NCBI GenBank assembly: GCA_963969495.1 | Contig: OZ018318.1 | Span: 173,050,040-173,114,039 of the forward strand | Source: Ceratothoa steindachneri | Lineage: Eukaryota > Arthropoda > Malacostraca > Isopoda > Cymothoidae | DNA: 64,000 nt | Direction: 5' to 3' | In this document: positions 11,190 to 22,121 of the stretch, piece by piece | Numbering within the stretch: position 1 is the first letter of the stretch | Layout of the letters: each line of letters starts with the position of its first letter | Notes under the pieces: model-generated | What the model was told of the DNA's origin: nothing | The model's database searches: none | The model's input: the letters and a program-made list of their open reading frames with translations, nothing else | Position numbers and translations under genes: made by a program

Positions 11190-12632
11190 TGGATTTTTAA
11201 AGCTCAGATATATTATCACTTATATAGAGTTTGCTAACTTTATCACTTAAATTTGAAATATCACTAAGGACAATAGGGCAATCACTTATTCGGAATTTGA
11301 GACTCGGGCTATAGATTGGTCTATAGGCTGACGATGGCCTTCCAGAATCGCCTCTTGATGAGTTTAATCCGGAGTCCCAATTTTTTAGTATATCTGAAGG
11401 TTAAGGTCTTGCTGTGAGAGCGATGGTTTTTAGGTTCCACATGAGAACATTGGGGGAGGCCTGGGCTGTGGCAATTGTGCTTGATGAAGGGTCCGTAGAG
11501 ACTGAGAATTTTGAAGAAGTGGGCAAAGGGGTTGAGCCAATCCTTCCTCTGACCAATTTTTGAAGGAAGAACCACTCCTCTTCCCATCTCTCATCGCGCA
11601 ACTCTTAGAGGATTTTGCTTGCGCGGTCGACGCCTTCCAGCATATCCGCCTCCACATCCTCTATCCATTGGGGCCTGAGGTCGCTGCATCTGCTGACATG
11701 AGCCAATAGGGCGCCTCGGTCAGCCTGTCCGTGCTGCCATGGCCTCCGCGGAAAGCTGGCTGTTGGAACCAATGGTGGCCCGTTCTTTGGCGTCTTTGAG
11801 GGCTGACCCCAGCCATAGTGGAGAACCTTGTAAAACAAGCGCAATCGCTTAAGCAGCGATTCCCGCTCGAGGCTTGTCAAGTGCTCTCTAAGCCTGTTAA
11901 GGTAAGAAGTTTGCTTATCTCCTCTTGGTCGCGCCTCTTAAAGGCAAGTCTTGTTATATTATCTTTGAGGTCTTTAAAAACGACCTACCACCGGGTCTGG
12001 TTAGGGTTGCTGTGAGCGGAGCTCCTCAGGAGATTCTGAGGAGTCGGCGGCAAGTCAAGGACTATAGGTTGAAGCGGAAATGCAAAAAGGACCTCCTCTT
12101 GGTAGTGATAATGTTCTGGTATGTCCCGAAAAGACCTTTATGGAGGAAATTCCTCGCGTTCTTCTTGTACCGAGGCTGCCGCAGCCTGGGTATCAATTCT
12201 TATACGAAGAAGCTCTTGAATTTCAGTTGATGAGGAGACGTCGGACGACAATCCTGCAGACGTGTGGCATGAGCAAGGGTCAATTGTCCTCTCGCAAGTG
12301 TAGAGTCATGACTCCAGGAGAGTGACTGCACTGCCGGCGCTTTCAAGTTCTGAGGTAGCTCCGGGTGTATCAGGTAATGTAGCGAATATAGGAGTTGTCG
12401 ACAATGGTGTAGAGTCAACGACCGTCAATCGAGTAGACTCTTGATTTATTGTAGGTGAAGTGGAGTAAGCTTTGTGGTGGCGGTGATCCAGGGACATAAA
12501 GACCTCCGGGTTTCTCTCACGAGATCTTGGATGTGGATAAAGTCGAAATGTCAAGGATGGAGCCCGTAGAAAAACTTGAAGAGGAGCTGCTCGAACGAAG
12601 GCACAAACGTCAGTGTTGGGTCCTCGTACCAT
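11190..12632 (-). pseudogene. Upstream (gag-like) part of the same retroelement
   Basis: Overlapping minus frames (11321-11587, 11401-11601, 11605-11880, 12306-12632) form a mosaic of short segments, such as SLERESLLKRLRLFYKVL, RPQWIEDVEADMLEGV and RDERWEEEWFF, with frame changes between them. Direction and position place them upstream of the RT piece, where a gag would lie. GC content is clearly above the flanks, marking the extent of the element. No zinc knuckle is visible. Identity as gag is inferred from position only. Confidence 0.35.
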
Positions 12633-15425
12633 GTATTAAGACCCCCTGGTGAAGTTCATAGGTGGAGAATTAAACAGGGGGTTAGTTCTAAGGCCGGAAA
12701 GAAAGACTTACTCACTGCCTAAGATATATGTGTGAACTACGCTGGGCCTATGAAGCCTTTCGACAAGTTTAGTAGAGAAAGTTCAAAAGGACCCCGGACT
12801 GAAAGAGCTCGGAGCTCTACCTCGTATTAACTAAGGCACAGGATTTCTTTGTCTGAGCCCAAGTTTCCCCCTTTCTAACCAACCTTCCTGGTCACCTATC
12901 ACACTCTTACTCTTTAGGTTCACCCCCCCTTCCCTCTCTCAAACACACATATGCAATCCTAATTTCTCTCGGTCTCTCACACTTGACCAATCAATGAATT
13001 TATTAAGCCAAAATCACTTTTTTTATTTTATGAACAAATCAGAAAATAAAAATATTTCTAAAATCTTTTTGTTCTCGGAACACAACTTATAATTTGGTTG
13101 AAAATTTACTGCATCAATAATATACCTACAATACCTACTTCTCTCTGACTACATCCTCCTAAAACACGAAAGTGAACACTTCTGACCAGGATGGACGCAT
13201 ACATATAACCTCGTAATCAATATTCTAATTTGATATTTTATTAAAAATCGTATCCAGCCTCTCCATAGTGAAAATAGGCGGTTAGAAATAGCAGATACAG
13301 AATTTGTTTATGCACTCGTTTCAATTGGTTAATAATTAATTGGCTCCAATTGAAAATCCTCAATAGATCGATGTAAATACAGAGACACATCTTGCTAGAT
13401 CAAGTTTAATTCTACATTTATTCCAAGAGCGTCTCTATTAAAGGGTTTTTGTAGCGATTATGAGATTAAGTATTGAGAATTACGTCTGGCTTGTTAATTA
13501 GCAAGTTGCAACGCTTCCCTGATTCATTAGTTATATAAACTAATTATCAAATCAGTCAGGATTCAGGAAGTAATTAAAACAATATAATTCTATTTTTCCT
13601 CTAATATTAATCTAATTAACTGTTTTTTCCTTTGATATTCATCTATTTTTTTTATCTTCCCATTTTAAAAAAAGAAAATGACGTTCAACATTTTCCCTAT
13701 GTTCTATTTTTCATCACACGATACATGGCCGTGTTGGTTCTCGCTTCTCTTATATGTAGCAACTTAGTAAAAGCGAGGATAAATGAAAGAATAAGTTTTT
13801 TTAGTGAAATACTAGATATAAAAATGGTACTTTTTTGGTTCGGGCTGTTATATTATTCAAACTATGTAGATTTAGATCATAGAAAACAATAGAGTTTTAT
13901 ATTAATACATAATACCATTTCTTTCTCTCTTATTTTCTAGTGTGAAAAGCGAGTTGATGAGAATGTAATTAAATGCTGTGACATCGGAAGACAAGAGGGT
14001 ACTGGCGTATGTAATGTGTTATATAAGAAAAATGCTACTAAATTAAATAATACTAATTCAAATATTCAAGATAAGCTGAAATTTAATTCCTCTCTTTGTT
14101 TCTCCCATACATAATATAGCTAAAAATACTTAAGCAATTATAAGAATTGTTTTAATTTCCTCCTCAATCTGGGAACACTATAATTTTGGCAATTTCTTTG
14201 GTCCATTTTATTAATTTTCAAAAAAAGAAATTTAATTTAAGAATTCATCAAAAATGAGCGAAATAAAGCTTTAGCTTCGTCAATTGGAAAATTCATGATT
14301 ATCACATTACTCTTTATAAAGACCAATTAAAGCTTTAGCTCTAATTTAAAAGTCGTATCATCTGATTTTATACACTAGTCATATATTCTTGAATTCTACT
14401 AGAAGTTTCTATGGTTTGCTTCCCTTTTTTCTTTAAAATCTTATTATTATTTTTTTATCAACACCTCTACGCAGGATCCGTTAATTATAATTACTCCGAT
14501 TCTTTGTCTCATCTTGACCAAATATGAATTAAATTATTTTAATTGTTGGTGGGAGAGAATATTTCTACCAAAGCATCAAACTTCTTGCTATTTTACCAAG
14601 AAAGCCCCAAATCCCTATTATATGACATCCGAAGTCTCCCTTTTTATTATATCGAACTTGTTCCACTGCACCTTCGGTACAGAACTGTTCATGTCTAAAC
14701 ATGTGCTGTTACAGCCTACGTTAACCTGTGAACGTACATGTTACGAGTGGAGATTTCTTTCATAAACTCTGGTTTTCAAGTGACCCCAGAAATGTTAGGT
14801 GCACGTTTTAAGAGCAGTAGAACGTGTTAAAAATTAATTTTTGGTAACCTTGCGTTGCATAGTTCTTCAATAGCAGTTAGTTACGAATATAATTACGAAT
14901 ATAATATAGTTACGAATACAATTCCGTGCAGTGTGAAAGAATATTGGTCCAATAATGCGAGTCCTTGAAGAATACAATCTGAATTTTGTAAAAGATGTTC
15001 GCAGCCATAATTATTAGCAATTATGTGATTCTTTGAATGGAAGGGATGAGAGAAGAAATTATATATTTTTAAAACATTGACTTTTTCTGCACTATTAGTT
15101 TCTTTTATGCAGATCAAACAAAATCTTGCTCAAAGGAATTTCTTGAATAGATTCATTTTATTTTCAAAAACTTAAAAACATAGAACGTTAAAAAAGATAT
15201 CTTCGGCTGGGAGTAAGTGAGTGTTTGAATTATATTACCATACTGTACTGAAGAAAAAAATAACTGAAGAAATTAATGTGGTAAAGTGTGAAAAGAACAA
15301 AGGATCAATAGCCAACAAGGGAGACCCTGAGTAGCAACTTTATTAGGCTTTTCGGGGAGATGGCAATATTTAGGTAAATTGGGGCTTTCACACACTCTGT
15401 ATGGAGGTAGCGTCCCTCCAAAGTA
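12633..15425. other. AT-rich spacer, no supported gene
   Basis: 12633-12900 may still be 5' untranslated or LTR sequence of the retroelement on its left, because GC is raised. From 13000 on I see only AT-rich DNA with short hydrophobic chance frames. Confidence 0.5.
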
Positions 15426-16825
15426 TTGGGTTGAGAAATAAGTTCTTGCGGTTTGATCCAAATTTATTCATTACCATTAACAATTAGAAAAACCTCATTT
15501 TTAATTGATAACAATAGGCTATTTAACGTTCAAGTAGTTTTTCGATGCCTCTGCAATAAAAATCTATGGATTTTGACTCAAAGAATTCGTTTAACCAGGT
15601 TCTTAATTCCACATCACTATTGAACGAAACGCCGCGCAAATTGTTGGAGAGCAATCGGAATAGATGGAAATCCGATGGAGCGAAATCTGGCGAATATGGA
15701 GGATGCGGCACGATTTCCCAATTGAGCGTTTGGATGGCGTCTTTTGTCATATTGGCAATGTGAGGACGAGCATTGTCGTGTTGCAGAAGGACTCCATAAC
15801 GTCGATGAGGTCGCTTTTCATGAATAGCTTCGGCGAGTCAATACGTTTGTTGAACGTAGAGTTCTGCATTGACAATCTCGTTGTTCGCAAGGAGATCATA
15901 AAGAATTCTGCCTTCACAATCCCACCACACACGCAGCATCGTCTTTCGTGGATTAAGTCCTTGCTTTAATCACAGAAGTGGTTTTTTATTGGGGCTAAGC
16001 CATTATTTTCGATGGTTCATGTTGACATAAACACACTACTTTTCTTCGCCAGTGATGATGCGGTGAAGAAATCTGTCCTTATATCCACGAGTAGCCTTGT
16101 GACGAGCAAGCAACCTGCGGCAATCGTTGAGCGTTGAAGTTTGTTGCTTTCGCTCAAAGCGTACGGGACCCATGCACCGAGTTTTTGAACTTTCCCCTCG
16201 AATGAAGGTGATTCACTACAGTTTTATGATCACACGCCAATTGTACAGCCAATTCTCTAGTTGATTGATGAGGATTTTCATAAGGAAGGTCGTTCAATCG
16301 ATCTTCATCCAACTTAATGGGGCGACCAGAACGTTCTTCGTCATTAAGTTTGAAATAACCGTTTTTGAAACGTGAAAACCACCATTGACCTGTCCTTTCT
16401 GATAAAGCATTTTCTCTGTACACAGCACAAATATCGCGACGAGCTTTGGCTGCGTTCGCATTGTTCCCGTCTCGATTGAAAATGAATAACAAGAAGTTTC
16501 AAAAACGCGCCTTTCTTTCAACTTGACATTTCATTTAGAGGGTACAGAACAAAAATTAGATTAACACAACTTTTAAATAAACCTCAATGACTTATTACTC
16601 AACTTCAAGACGTAGCCTAAGAAAAAGCCTAATAGTCTACGCTGTTAAGAGACGTAGCCTAAGAAAAAGCCTAATAGTCTACGCTGTTAAGAGACGTAGC
16701 CTAACCTTTGCCAATTTTGCTCTCATTATTTATTATTGTTTCTTAATATGTGCACAATTTACGTCAACAAAACTTTAATCAACACAACATACAAAAAAAC
16801 TGAGGGAACTTATTCCTTAACCTAA
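15426..16825 (-). mobile_element. Full-length but dead mariner (DD34D)
   Basis: Terminal inverted repeats of about 26 bp (left TTGGGTTGAGAAATAAGTTC; right, reversed, TTAGGTTAAGGAATAAGTTC) are each bordered by TA at 15424-15425 and 16826-16827, as expected for mariner. On the minus strand, 16154-16492 encodes the paired helix-turn-helix region (DICAVYRENALSERTGQWWF, DEERSGRP, STRELAVQLACDHKTVVNHL). The catalytic part runs to 15523 with HDNARPH and FAPSDFHLF; 34 residues separate these two aspartates. The first aspartate site near 16050 reads ITGEEK, so D has become E. Stops and a frameshift confirm inactivation. It is about 1.4 kb, slightly long because of a tandem repeat near its 5' end. Confidence 0.9.
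16608..16705. repeat. 42-bp tandem repeat inside the mariner leader
   Basis: Two identical 42-bp units (16608-16649, 16650-16691) and a 14-bp partial third sit between the inverted repeat and the transposase start of the mariner copy. Identity between the units means a recent duplication. Confidence 0.95.
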
Positions 16826-16827
16826 TA

Positions 16828-17686
16828 GATAAAGAATTCGCTGGGTAAACACAGCCAAGCTATAAGGAAACAGATTGGGATGCACATGCTGTTTTCCAAT
16901 ACAATATTCGTTCCCAGGGGCTCAACTATTAATGCTGGTTGTATGTAGTAACGGACACAAATTTTTCTTTTTTAAAAGAGATAACGATAGTACAGCACAA
17001 ATGACGAAAGTATCAACAAAGGGCCAAGAGAGAAAATGTAACGAGTGGGCTTTAATCATCTCAAATAAATAGCCATCATTCGTGTAAAAACCTGTACTCC
17101 TTAACAGAGCTTCGATTCAAATATCTTTTGAATTGCCTCAACATAAGTTACATCTAAACCTTAAATTTATTTTCGTACTCTTTAAAGTAGGTCAGAGAGG
17201 ATGAAAAATGCGTCTTGATATCAGCAGGAAGGATTTATGTGAGAGAGGCCTAGTATATAAAATTATTTTCGACGGGAATTGGTGAATGATACTAAATTAG
17301 ATAACTAATAGGGCGTCTTTAACGATTTACTCGTAAACTACTCCCCGTTGCATGAATGTTTCTTCATTATTAAGTCAATAAGTAAGAAAACAATCTCATT
17401 AGCGAGATTTCACAAGCGAATAAAGGAGGTAAAATCGTAATCGAGACAATTTCCGGCAATAACATCTGATATACATGGGTTGATTGAAGGCCATTGAACT
17501 TATTAATTTGTAAAAATGTAATAACATAACTCATGATTGAACAAATAGGCTTCCTAAACATGAAAGTGTAGGTAAAATGTATTAAATTCGATTCCATTTT
17601 ATTTAATTACTTTATTATACTTGATTGTAAGCCACAGATGTATCGCTGCTATTTTCTGACGAAACGTGTTATTGATTTGAGTGTTT
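16828..17686. other. AT-rich spacer, nothing recognised
   Basis: Short frames only, with no domain or repeat boundary. Confidence 0.5.
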
Positions 17687-17885
17687 ATGTTAGGTTGTTT
17701 ATATTGTATATGGATGGCTCCTAGCAAAGGTAGTTGTCAGCGATTTGGTGAGAAGTCACTAATTTTGGTGTTATCTTTTATCATTTTTCTGCTGAACACC
17801 AAAGTTATTGACTTCGCACCAGATCGCTGGCAACTACTTTTTTTAGGAGCCATTCATATACAAGAAAAACAACCTAGCTAAACAT
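17687..17885. repeat. Long hairpin / foldback element
   Basis: Arms 17687-17772 and 17795-17885 pair almost throughout, with a 22-nt loop (17773-17794). Shared blocks include ATGGCTCCTA, CAGCGAT, GAAGTCA and TTGGTGTT. The outer ends read ATGTTAGGTTGTTT against its complement with a short insertion, so termini with TTAGGTTG recall mariner-type ends. There is no reading frame of interest. A transcript would form one near-continuous stem of about 85 bp. Confidence 0.8.
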
Positions 17886-18092
17886 TTGTCTCAATTCGAA
17901 AAGGAATACTGCCGAGCAGTAGAATAAGGAGCAGAAGTTTTCCCCCTCCTCCTAAGCCTACCTCTTTTAACTTTGTCTTACCTTGTTTACAAGTTTGTCA
18001 GTACGTTCGCACTTGACGATATCTTTCTTTGTTTGTATGTAACTGTGTCAATTCATTACTATCTATAAACAAATGTTCTAGTCTTTCTTTAC

Positions 18093-18138
18093 TTTGTCTC
18101 TGAGGATAATACGAGTGTATCGAAACACGTCAGTTAAA
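18093..18138 (+). ncRNA. Hammerhead-ribozyme-like motif
   Basis: Stem I can form between TTTGTCT (18093-18099) and AGTTAAA (18132-18138) with one mismatch and one wobble. The core CTGAGGA (18100-18106) fits CUGANGA. Stem II is ATAC-GAGT-GTAT (18109-18120) with two unpaired bases on its 5' side and one on its 3' side. GAA follows at 18122-18124, then a two-pair stem III (AC/GT around AC) and the cleavage-site triplet GTC at 18129-18131. Very short stem III is typical of hammerheads in Penelope-like retroelements. The unpaired bases at the base of stem II depart from the canonical G:C, so activity is doubtful. No Penelope RT or GIY-YIG sequence is nearby. Confidence 0.4.
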
Positions 18139-18260
18139 TGAGGTGTTTTCCTAAACAGCTCTTCTTCTATTACACTTTAAATTTAAAATATAAGTTTAAA
18201 AGTATTTCGAAGAACACATCCACAGCCTGAATCAAGAGGTTAAGGCAAATATACTACAAA

Positions 18261-18405
18261 CAAATCGAGAGATTTTAATAGAAAATCAGCAATACGAAAT
18301 AAGCCGTCGCTTTTAAAAATGTGCTATGATTAATCGCAACATATTTTATTAAAAGCGACGGCTAATTACGTATTCGGGATTTTCTTTTTTGATTTTAGAG
18401 ATTTG
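18261..18405. repeat. Foldback element with GCCGTCGC arms
   Basis: Left arm 18261-18315 and right arm 18349-18405 are imperfect reverse complements sharing GCCGTCGCTTTTAA, a TACGAAAT/ATTACGTA-type block and GAAAATC, around a 33-nt loop. It is non-coding and unrelated by eye to the hairpin 400 bp upstream. Confidence 0.7.
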
Positions 18406-18812
18406 AGGGAGCAGCAATGATTTAGTTACGATATGCAATTTGCTTCATTGAATATGCATCGAGCATGCTAAGGTGGCGCTCTATCCAATAGACTAATCTA
18501 ACAGCACCCCCTCCCGTCGGGAAATAGACGTTTTCAGCTGATCTATTTTAACTGTCAATTTTGCCCTTACAGTCAGGCAGTTTTTTTGACCCGTCCCTGC
18601 ACGGGTCGTTGACACTCATCGATATTTTTTTTTAAATAAACTAGAATGACTCAGTTAGGCAGGAGTTAAAGTTCAAATAGACCAGGTGAACGTTTTTATT
18701 GGGGGAAGGGGGATGTTAGACTTGTCTCTTTGATATGGCCACTTGCTTGGTCAGGATGGGAATGCTTGATGCTGAGTCAATTGGGAAAAATGTAAAATTG
18801 TGTTATTGTAAC

Positions 18813-18813
18813 C

Positions 18814-18900
<87 letters not shown>
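18813..18900. repeat. (TA)n microsatellite
   Basis: About 85 bp of TA dinucleotides with one early interruption. Both strands read through as artefactual YIYIYI frames. Confidence 0.95.
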
Positions 18901-18901
<1 letters not shown>

Positions 18902-19086
18902 AACTGAATCACGAAAATAAGGAACGTGAGGAATTTATGAATAACGTTACAGCCACGAGGAAAATGAAACAACGGAGAACTGCGAGGCATTTCGACTATA
19001 CATTGAATGTAACTCCTCTAAAACATGTAAAATGTCTAGACATATTTAATATTTATACTATTGAATTTTTTAATATTCATTCTTAT

Positions 19087-19128
19087 AGCCTCAGAAGATG
19101 ACCGAAAATGTCGAAAGGTACCTCGGGT
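19087..19128 (+). ncRNA. Decayed hammerhead-like motif
   Basis: CAGAAGA (one change from CUGANGA) is followed by a GAC/GTC stem II, GAA at 19113-19115, a perfect three-pair stem III (AGG/CCT around TA) and C at 19124, with a short stem I (GCCT/GGGT). An AATAATAAATAA run follows, as at a retroelement 3' end. The altered core base makes activity unlikely. Confidence 0.3.
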
Positions 19129-19283
19129 CAATAATAAATAAATTATAAATATTTGAACTCTTATTCATAACCTTTTTCAAGACAAAAAAATGTAATAAGA
19201 AAATTAGACAAGCAAAGAAAAAGTTCATTAAAGCTCAGCTGGACCTGGTCTTTAATGAAACATCTCATTCGTGCTTACATAAC

Positions 19284-19815
19284 CCACAATTTTAATCCTA
19301 TTCGTGATTACCCTCACTTACATTTGAATTTCATTCGCGCTTGCTTCCTCCCCAATTTGATTCTTATTCCTTCTGACATCACCCACGATTTGAATTTCGC
19401 TCGTGAATACACCGCAATTTAAAACTCCTTAGTGTTCACACTACGAGATCCACAATTCTAATCCAATTTCCCCTTACACTCCTGTAATTTAAATCCAATT
19501 AGAACTTAAATCTCTCCAATTTGAATTCCATTTGTGCTACTTCCTTCTTCATGCAATTTGAATAAAATTTACGCAGACATTGCATGCAATTTTAACAATC
19601 TAGGTCCTGATTACAACCCCTGCGATTTGAATCCCATGCCCTTGCATAGTTATAATCTCATAGGTATTTACATACCCACAAATTCAAATCTCTCTCGTTC
19701 TAACAATCCTGATAATTTGAATTTCTCTCTTCTTATAGTCCAGCAATTTGAAACTTACGCGTATTTGTATTCTCCTCACTCGAATCCCATTTGTCCTGAT
19801 ATCATCCTATCCTGA
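19284..19815. repeat. Ancient minisatellite, period about 32-35 bp
   Basis: A core of the form CAATTTGAATCC recurs about every 32-35 bases across some 530 bp (for example near 19353, 19386, 19518, 19555, 19624, 19715), each followed by a diverged pyrimidine-rich spacer. The repeats have diverged too far for unit boundaries to be exact. Confidence 0.65.
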
Positions 19816-19821
19816 TATCAT

Positions 19822-20839
19822 TGGTGGCAGATATGAAAACGCCATTGCGTGCTCGTTTATGCCGTTTAGCTGAAAACATTGCTGCAGTGCGCGAGAATGT
19901 GGCCGAAGATCCAGACACCTCTATTCGACATCGTTCGCAAGAAATGAACCTCTCCACAACAACGTTACATTGAATTTTGACAAAAGATTTGTCTCTACAC
20001 GCTTACAAAGTTCAATTGACACAAGAACTGAAGACTGCCCACCATTTGTAGCACCGTACATTCGTTAATTGGGTGCACGAGCAAAGACAAGCCGATGATG
20101 ATTTTTCGCAAAAAAATCATCTTTAGTGATGAAGCCCACTTGCATCTTGGTGGATTCGTTAATAAGCAGAATTGTCGCATTTGGGTTGATAAAAATCCCA
20201 GGAAGATTTTTTAAAAGCCACTGCATCCCAAAAGTTCACTGTTTGGTGTGCATTTTTTGCTAGCGGAATCATTGGGCCGCATTTCTTCGAAAATGATGCC
20301 GGGAATTCTGTTACGGTGAGAGGCGAGCGATACCGTGCCATGATAACCGACTTTTTATGGCCTGAATTGAAATCTAGGGATGTTGAAGATTTGTGGTTTC
20401 AACAGGACGGCCCTACATGCCACACAGCCAATGCAACAATGGCTTTATTGAATGAGAAGTTCCCAGATCGAATCATCTCTCGAAGCAGCGAGGTCAATTG
20501 GCCACCACGATCGTGTGACTTCATGCCTGTAGATTTCTTCCTTTGGGGACATCTCAAAAGTAAGGTCTATGCCAAGAAGCCAACGACAATTCAACAGCTG
20601 AAGGATGAAATATAGGGCATATTGGTGAAATCGAGGAGCAACTATGCAGAGACGTCATCAAAATTTTAACTTTCGAGTGGAGGTGTGCCGCCGAAGACTT
20701 GGGGTAAATTTAGGCAATATTATTTTTCACACATAATTGCCATGACTAAACTAACATGATTCAATAGTGAAACCAATAAATTTTCACCAATAACACTTTT
20801 ATTTACTACTAACTTTGATCCGTCTTAATGGAGCACCCG
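19822..20839 (+). mobile_element. 5'-truncated mariner-superfamily copy (D-D-41-D spacing)
   Basis: Degenerate transposase on the plus strand. Visible parts, in order: an N-terminal block near 19835 (MKTPLRARLCRLAEN), the first catalytic aspartate in IIFSDEAH near 20120, FTVWCAFFASGIIGPHFF near 20240, then an open stretch 20316-20615 with WFQQDGPTCHTA (second aspartate) and SCDFMPVDFFLWG (third). Between D in QQDG and D in PVDFF there are 41 residues, the spacing of the rosa-like DD41D group. The 3' inverted repeat ends GGAGCACCCG at 20839, followed by TA. I find no matching left repeat, so the 5' end is lost where the minisatellite begins. Stops near 19970, 20050 and 20210 inactivate it. Confidence 0.85.
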
Positions 20840-20841
20840 TA

Positions 20842-22119
20842 ATAGATGCTTATTGCGAACATTTGTTTAAGGCTGACTGAACTAAATTTCTTTAATATCG
20901 TTTAACAAATACGTAGACGATTTTGCGTTATGCCAATCAACTTGTGGATTTAATTTCTAATGCTCTTTTTAACCACCAGCACACCTTCATTCGCCAAATT
21001 GATTGGTCTAATGTGAAATAATTTTTTACCTTATTTGATGCTTATTTTTCTGATTGTTTTTTTATGGATTTGGTGTTTTATTAAACTAGACGATTAGGAG
21101 TTGATTATTCTGCTATGGATGTTTGGATAAAATTTTCTGGTTTATTGATTAAGTATGATGCTTGTGATTATTTTTTATACATGTTATTTCCATCTTATCT
21201 TGATTTGTAAAAAAAAATGCCTATGATGAATGCATTTCTATCCGTGTACGCGAAGTGTGTTTGATTGTATAGTGGACGAAAATGAAAAATCGAGAAATCT
21301 TGGCAAAAAATAGACGTTATCTTCCAACGCTGTTTTTCCTTTAGTTTATAGCAATGGAACTTGCCCCATTAACTCTCAAGAAAAAAGTCGCACAAGAAAA
21401 ATGGAATTTCTTATCTCTCAGCGGATAATTTGAAAAGAAAACATCCATTGATTTATATATATAAATAGATGGTAAGATTTATATTGGCCTTTTCAACTTA
21501 CGCTACTCATTATCATCAGAAGAGGATGGTTCTAGAAAAAGATGATATGATACTGAATAAATAATAGCTTAAATAAATTAATCTATTTTCATCCCTTCGT
21601 CAGCATCCTTTAATTCTAAATTCGCTATATTTTAAAAGTTCTAAATAATGGTCAAAATCTTAATAAAAGTTGGCTTGACATTTTGTAGTTACCAGACTTC
21701 CAACTGGAGAAAGAACTTACAATATAATGCCTCTCTTCTCTACCTACGATAGACAGATGAGATTTTGATATTTCCTTTGCATTTATTACTTTATTTGTAT
21801 AATTCAAGTTCAATTCCGTATGTTACAAAGGAAATCTCAGAGAAATCACATGATCAAAAATGGTTACTACCTCACTTCATACACCTCCTTTTTCAACTCG
21901 CTTGGCTAAAATTACGGTTTAGGCAGAACCTTTAACATGTCTATATTTAGGGTTTACATTTCCTTTCTTCCCGAAATTAAAGCGTCCATCTCAACTTATC
22001 CCATCTTCATTTTTTTTACAATAATAATACCAATCCTCAAACAGTTCGCCAATCATGAAATCAACATTTATATTGAATAAAAATAAGTTTAGATTGAAAA
22101 GTTACTCACATTTATTAAC
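20842..22119. other. AT-rich spacer, nothing recognised
   Basis: A decayed CATCAGAAGA-type retroelement tail motif followed by GAATAAATAATA at about 21517-21570 is the only hint of structure. Confidence 0.4.
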
Positions 22120-22121
22120 TA

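Noticed and set aside
18470..18515. tRNA-like A-box word TAGTCTATTGG (minus)
   Set aside because: The acceptor and T-arms cannot be completed and the D-stem does not pair.
18735..18990. YIYIYI frames on both strands
   Set aside because: Produced by the TA microsatellite.
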